A stretch of DNA of 64,000 nucleotides from Burkholderiales bacterium (GTDB lineage: Bacteria; Pseudomonadota; Gammaproteobacteria; Burkholderiales; Burkholderiaceae_C), in assembly GCA_030604135.1 (NCBI GenBank), contig JAUVWL010000017.1, positions 1 to 64,000 of the forward strand, written 5' to 3'. Shown piece by piece: positions 59,025 to 64,000 of this stretch. The translations under genes and the position numbers were made by a program. The notes under the pieces are model-generated. The model ran no database searches and had not been told where the DNA came from. It saw only the letters and a program-made list of their open reading frames with translations. Positions within the stretch are counted from its first letter, which is position 1, and each line of letters begins with the position of its first letter.

Positions 59025-60941
59025 TCAGCCCAGCGCCCTGGCGATCCTGCCCCGCTTGACCGTGGGCCGCGGCACCGGGCAGGGCAGGTGCTCGAACCAG
59101 CGGCGCACGTCGTCGTCCACACACAGGCCGTGCATGTAGTTGTAGATGGCCTTGCGCAGACCCTGGCCGAGCACATCGTGGTCCACGCCGGGTGGCATGG
59201 GCGTGGGGTCGATGAAGCCGATGTCGTTCCTGGCGAATGTGACTTCGGGCAGCGGAATCAGCTCGATGCCGTATTCGGCCGGGCTCAGCCCCACCGGTGA
59301 ATGCACCGTGCAGGAAAAGCGGTGGAAGAATCCGCTCTGGATGCAGCCGTTCTCGAACAGCTGGCGCACGTATTCCAGCGCGTCCACCGTGTCCTGCAGG
59401 GTTTGCGTTGGAAAGCCGTACATCAGGTAGGCGTGCACCAGGATGCCGGCGTCGCTGAAGCCCTTGGTGACACGAGCCACCTGCTCGACGCTGACCCCCT
59501 TTTTCATCAGGTTGAGCAGCCGGTCGCTGGCCACTTCCAGCCCGCCGCTCATGGCGATGCAGCCGCTTTGCGCCAGCAACTCGCTCAGCTCGGGCGTGAA
59601 GGTTTTTTCAAAGCGGATGTTGCCCCACCAGCTGATGGGCAGGTCCCGGCGGATCAGCTCCTCGGCCAGCGCTTTCAGTGCCTTGGGCGGCGCCGCTTCG
59701 TCGACGAAGTGGAAGCCGGTCTGGCCGGTTTCCTGCACGATCTTCTCGATGCGGTCGGCCAGCGTGGCCGCCGTGGCAGTCTCGTAGCGGCCGATGTAGT
59801 CCAGGCTCACGTCGCAGAAGCTGCACTTCTTCCAGTAACAGCCGTGCGCCACCGTCAGTTTGTTCCAGCGCCCGTCGCTCCAGAGCCGGTGCATGGGGTT
59901 GAGCATGTCCAGCAGGCTCAGGTAGCGGTGAATCGGCAGGCCGTCCCAGGTGGGTGTGCCCACGTCTTCGAAGGGGATGTCGGGCTCGGTCAGGTTGACG
60001 TACTTCACCGCGCCGTCCTCGCGAAGATAGCAGCGCTGCAGGCGTTGCGGTCCGCGCTGGCCGCGCAGGTGTTCGATGAGGGACAGCACCGGGCGCTCGC
60101 CTGCGTCCAGTGTCACGTAGTCCACGAAGTCGAACACCCGAGGCTCTTTCAGGTCGCGCAGCTCGGTGTTCACGTAACCGCCACCCAAGGCAATCCTCAC
60201 CTCCGGATGCACCGCCTTGATCGCCTGGCCCATGCGCAGCGCGGCATAGACCGAGCCGGGGAAGGGCACCGACAGCAGCACCAGTTGCGGCCGGTGTTCG
60301 GCCACCGCCTGAAGAGTCAGCTCACACAGCCAGTCGTCAATCAGGGTGGGCGGCGCGGCGAGGGCTTGGGCCAGCGGTTCAAACGTCGGCTGGCTGCTGG
60401 CCAGCGACTCGGCGTAGCGCACGAACTCGAAGCGTTCGTCCACCGCGTCGCGGATCACGTCGGCCAGGTCGTTCAGGTAGAGCGTGGCCAGATGGCGGGC
60501 CTTGTCCTGCACGCCCAGGGCACCGAAGGCCCAGCCCAGCGGGTCGCCGCTGCCGTCGTCGACGTAATTGTCGAGCGCCGAAAAGCGTGGCCCCTCGGGC
60601 AGCAGGCCGCGCGCCGCGATGCGGTAAGCCAGGGTCGAGTCACCCCCCTGCAGAAAGCGGATGGACGGGCCGATGCTGCTGCGGTAGGTCTCAAACTGGT
60701 CGAGGAAGGCGTTCACGCTCGCCGTGCGTGCGTCTTCGGGCAGGGCCTCGGCCCGTGCCCGGATGGCATCCAGCCCTTCGGTGGTGAACAGCCGCAGCAC
60801 CAGCGCCAGCGCGATATCGGCCTGGGCGGCGTCGATGCCGCGCGAGCGCAGAAAACCGGTCAGATAGGCGGTGGACGGGTAAGGCGTGTTGAGCTGCGTC
60901 ATCGGCGGGATGAGGCTCAGCACGCGGTATGCGGAATTCAT
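59025..60941 (-). CDS. B12-binding-type radical SAM protein with unusual cluster spacing
   Basis: 638 aa from ATG 60941. N-terminal region YRVLSLIPPMTQLNTPYPST and LVLLSVPFPGSVYAALRMGQ with RIALGGGYVNTEL form a Rossmann-like domain as in B12-binding radical SAM enzymes, but no D-x-H-x-x-G cobalamin motif is seen. The cluster motif reads HGCYWKKCSFCD, i.e. Cx4Cx2C rather than Cx3Cx2C. GGLEVASDRLLNLMKKG and AYLMYGFPTQTLQDTVDALE are typical barrel strands. Reaction unknown. Followed by an exported amidohydrolase. Confidence 0.88.
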   Translation of the reverse strand: MNSAYRVLSLIPPMTQLNTPYPSTAYLTGFLRSRGIDAAQADIALALVLRLFTTEGLDAIRARAEALPEDARTASVNAFLDQFETYRSSIGPSIRFLQGGDSTLAYRIAARGLLPEGPRFSALDNYVDDGSGDPLGWAFGALGVQDKARHLATLYLNDLADVIRDAVDERFEFVRYAESLASSQPTFEPLAQALAAPPTLIDDWLCELTLQAVAEHRPQLVLLSVPFPGSVYAALRMGQAIKAVHPEVRIALGGGYVNTELRDLKEPRVFDFVDYVTLDAGERPVLSLIEHLRGQRGPQRLQRCYLREDGAVKYVNLTEPDIPFEDVGTPTWDGLPIHRYLSLLDMLNPMHRLWSDGRWNKLTVAHGCYWKKCSFCDVSLDYIGRYETATAATLADRIEKIVQETGQTGFHFVDEAAPPKALKALAEELIRRDLPISWWGNIRFEKTFTPELSELLAQSGCIAMSGGLEVASDRLLNLMKKGVSVEQVARVTKGFSDAGILVHAYLMYGFPTQTLQDTVDALEYVRQLFENGCIQSGFFHRFSCTVHSPVGLSPAEYGIELIPLPEVTFARNDIGFIDPTPMPPGVDHDVLGQGLRKAIYNYMHGLCVDDDVRRWFEHLPCPVPRPTVKRGRIARALG

Positions 60942-61023
60942 GCGTGAGGCAGGTTCATGCGGGCATCGAAGCTTAGCCCAGAATGCCACACGCAGTGCCG
61001 CTGGCCAGGGGTGTCTTCGTCAA

Positions 61024-61099
61024 GGATGCCGTGGAACCGGCTCTGCCGGGCCACAGGCATCGCCCCCTAGGGGTTGACGCCGCAGGCGGCGCGGGGGGG

Positions 61100-61102
<3 letters not shown>
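61024..61102 (-). repeat. Copy of the dispersed three-hairpin repeat at the sdaA stop codon
   Basis: Read on the minus strand: the sdaA TGA runs straight into CCCCCCCGCGCCGCCTGCGGCG, then CCCCTAGGGGGCG, then GGCCCGGCAGAGCCGGTTCC. Same three-hairpin order as the other copies. The remaining gap 60942-61023 holds nothing recognised. Confidence 0.82.
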
Positions 61103-62488
<1,386 letters not shown>

Positions 62489-62511
62489 GGGGCAAACCTT
62501 TCGTGGCGGGT

Positions 62512-63771
62512 TCAGGCAGTGGCAGGCACCAGGATGCCGGACGGTGCCTGCACGCGGGCCCACTCGCTGATCTGGCTGCCGATCATGTCGGCGGTGACGG
62601 CCGACAGCGTCCAGCCGAGGTGGCCATGGCCGGTGTTGTAGAACACATTGGCCTGCCGGCCGTGGCCGACGCGGGGCATCATGCTGGGCATCATGGGGCG
62701 CAGGCCCGCCCAGGGGACCACCTGGCGGGTGTTCACACCCGGGAAGCACTCGTTCACCCCGTCCACCAGGGGCTTGATGCGGTCGGCCCGGATGTCCCGG
62801 TTGTACCCGTTGAACTCGGCGGTGCCGGCGACGCGGAAGCGGTCGACGCCGAGGCGGCTGGTCACGAGCTTGGTTTCGTCGTCGAGCAGGCTCACCGTGG
62901 GAGCCGACAGCTGGCTCTGTTCGTCCAGCAGGTTGACCGTGATCGAGTAGCCCTTGACCGGATAGATGTTGACCCGATCGCCCAGCTGGGCGGCCAGCGC
63001 GCGGCTGCCCACCCCCGCGCAGACCACCATGGCGTCGAAGTGGTGGGGCTCTTCGCCGGCTTCGGTGCGCAGCGTCACGGTGGCGCGGCGGCCGTCGCTG
63101 GCCACGCGGGCCACCTCGCTGCCCCACAGGCAGCGCACGCCCAGGCGTTCAATGGCCGCAGACAGTCCGTTGGTGAACTTGTGGATGTCGCCGGTGGAGT
63201 CGCTCTCGGTGTAGAAGCCGCCGTAGTACTGACCTGCCAGCGTGGGCTCGATGGCGCGCATCTCGTCGGGTGTCACGGCCTGGCGCGGCAGGCCGCCGGC
63301 CGCCAGCAGTTCGCTCACCTGGGCGGCGTGGTCGAAGCCCTTCTTGTCTCGGTAGATGTGCAGGATGCCCTGCTTCTTCAGGTCGAAGTCCACGCCCTCG
63401 GCGTCGGCCCACGCAAACAGGTGCTCACGCGCGGCCACCGCCAGGCGGGCTGTGTCAATGGTGTTCTGCCGGTAGTGGGGAATGCTGGCGATGAACTCCG
63501 CGAACCAGCTGACTTTGTGCCAGCTAGGCTTCGGGTTGACCAGCAGGGGAGCGTCGCTCTTGAGCATCCATTTGATGCCCTTGAGGATGGTGGACCAGTG
63601 GGTCCACACCTCGGCGTTGGAGGCCGACAGCTGACCACCGTTGGCGAACGAGGTGTCCATGGCGGCATAGCGGTGCCGCTCGAACAGGGTGACGGAAAAA
63701 CCGCGCTTGGCCAGCGCGTAGGCCGTGGTGACACCGGTGATGCCACCGCCGATGACGGCGATCGATTGCAT
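62512..63771 (-). CDS. dadA: D-amino acid dehydrogenase-like FAD oxidoreductase
   Basis: 419 aa from ATG 63771, CTGGAG at about 8 bases upstream. FAD fold [20 protein letters not shown], then [12 protein letters not shown], typical of DadA. C-terminal region [19 protein letters not shown] and [20 protein letters not shown] also fits. Oxidatively deaminates D-amino acids, or possibly glycine, to oxo-acids with electrons to the respiratory chain. It is the first gene after a tandem glycine riboswitch, which favours a glycine-linked function; inference. Confidence 0.9.
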   Translation of the reverse strand: MQSIAVIGGGITGVTTAYALAKRGFSVTLFERHRYAAMDTSFANGGQLSASNAEVWTHWSTILKGIKWMLKSDAPLLVNPKPSWHKVSWFAEFIASIPHYRQNTIDTARLAVAAREHLFAWADAEGVDFDLKKQGILHIYRDKKGFDHAAQVSELLAAGGLPRQAVTPDEMRAIEPTLAGQYYGGFYTESDSTGDIHKFTNGLSAAIERLGVRCLWGSEVARVASDGRRATVTLRTEAGEEPHHFDAMVVCAGVGSRALAAQLGDRVNIYPVKGYSITVNLLDEQSQLSAPTVSLLDDETKLVTSRLGVDRFRVAGTAEFNGYNRDIRADRIKPLVDGVNECFPGVNTRQVVPWAGLRPMMPSMMPRVGHGRQANVFYNTGHGHLGWTLSAVTADMIGSQISEWARVQAPSGILVPATA

Positions 63772-63834
63772 GAGACAGGCTCCAGAACGTCGGGAAGGAA
63801 AAGCGCGCTGCTCGCACCATGCGTGTGGCGTGCG

Positions 63835-64000
63835 CCCCCTCTGTTTGGAACCTGAGAGATTCATGGCGGGCCTGGGGCCGCCACTTGCTCCTGCGGTGGA
63901 CCGGGTGACGAAACCCGGACGCTCTTCAGAGATGAAACCATCGACCGGTCCTTTTGCCTGAGAGTTTCCGGGGCGGTTGCTCCTTCGGCGCCGACCTGCG
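63835..64000 (-). promoter_or_regulatory. Tandem glycine riboswitch (first aptamer cut by window edge)
   Basis: Minus strand. Aptamer I shows CGCCGAAGGAGCAA, GGAAACTCTCAGGCAAAAGG and then CTCTGAAGAGCG, the start of aptamer II. Aptamer II shows CGCAGGAGCAA, AATCTCTCAGG and CAAACAGAGGGG. The two CTCTCAGG cores lie at 63957-63964 and 63851-63858. Order and spacing match the tandem glycine riboswitch class known from Vibrio and many betaproteobacteria. The 5' GGAGAGA part of aptamer I lies beyond the edge. The 60 bp down to the dadA-like ATG must hold the expression platform. Confidence 0.93.

Noticed and set aside
59301-60947. A 548-residue open frame on the plus strand opposite the radical SAM gene
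   Set aside because: Same antisense artefact. The opposite strand has clear radical SAM motifs.

Overview
The window looks like a GC-rich betaproteobacterial chromosome, most likely order Burkholderiales, family Comamonadaceae (Hydrogenophaga-like). The evidence is the mix of intracellular PHB depolymerases, a free-standing RnfB-type ferredoxin, the glnA-ntrB-ntrC and folA/thyA neighbourhoods, and short hairpin-rich intergenic repeats that I recall from that family. No database search was possible. The sequence is dense housekeeping DNA: about 60 protein genes, no transposase, phage gene, rRNA, CRISPR array or recognisable tRNA, and no gene-free stretch longer than 300 bases.

Layout. 1-4.0 kb: the end of a propionyl-CoA carboxylase operon (pccB, pccA, then a methylmalonyl-CoA epimerase-like VOC gene whose N-terminus carries three in-frame 84-bp repeats). 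4-10.4 kb: cupin, small hypothetical, chemotaxis receptor with a C-terminal Cache-like domain, RnfB-like ferredoxin, PHB depolymerase, LigB-type dioxygenase. 10.4-19.4 kb: aromatic aminotransferase, FAD oxidoreductase, lipoprotein, pyrD, rpiA, glutaredoxin fusion, oligopeptidase A, YhbY, rlmE. 19.4-28.1 kb: ftsH, FAH-family hydrolase, DUF2062, RsuA-type pseudouridine synthase, DUF2726, M48 protease, alpha/beta hydrolase, EI24/CysZ-like membrane protein. 28.1-34.2 kb: a MoCF-domain protein, then the nitrogen-control block glnA, small exported protein, ntrB, ntrC, with a sigma-54 promoter and NtrC-like sites before glnA. 34.2-41.1 kb: xthA-folA-EamA, thyA, FAD-linked oxidase, DUF2069, YihY, zinc-ribbon membrane protein. 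41.1-50.3 kb: an operon of O-acetylhomoserine sulfhydrylase, hydrolase and P450; CBS protein; second PHB depolymerase; GST; cupin; AlkB-like hydroxylase; aroC. 50.3-58.1 kb: MFS transporter, azoR-pirin with divergent LysR, aroQ, two DMT exporters, aroE, DsbA-like protein. 58.1-64 kb: amidohydrolase, B12-type radical SAM protein, and sdaA and dadA-like genes read leftwards from a tandem glycine riboswitch at the window edge.

How the genes fit together. The pcc genes feed propionyl-CoA towards succinyl-CoA. The glnA-ntrBC block is a self-regulating nitrogen circuit. Two phaZ paralogues mobilise stored PHB. aroC, aroQ and aroE lie within 8 kb but not in one operon. The right edge appears to be a glycine-sensing amino-acid deamination operon. 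The most distinctive feature is a dispersed three-hairpin repeat present at five loci, often abutting stop codons, and in one case apparently captured as protein-coding sequence.
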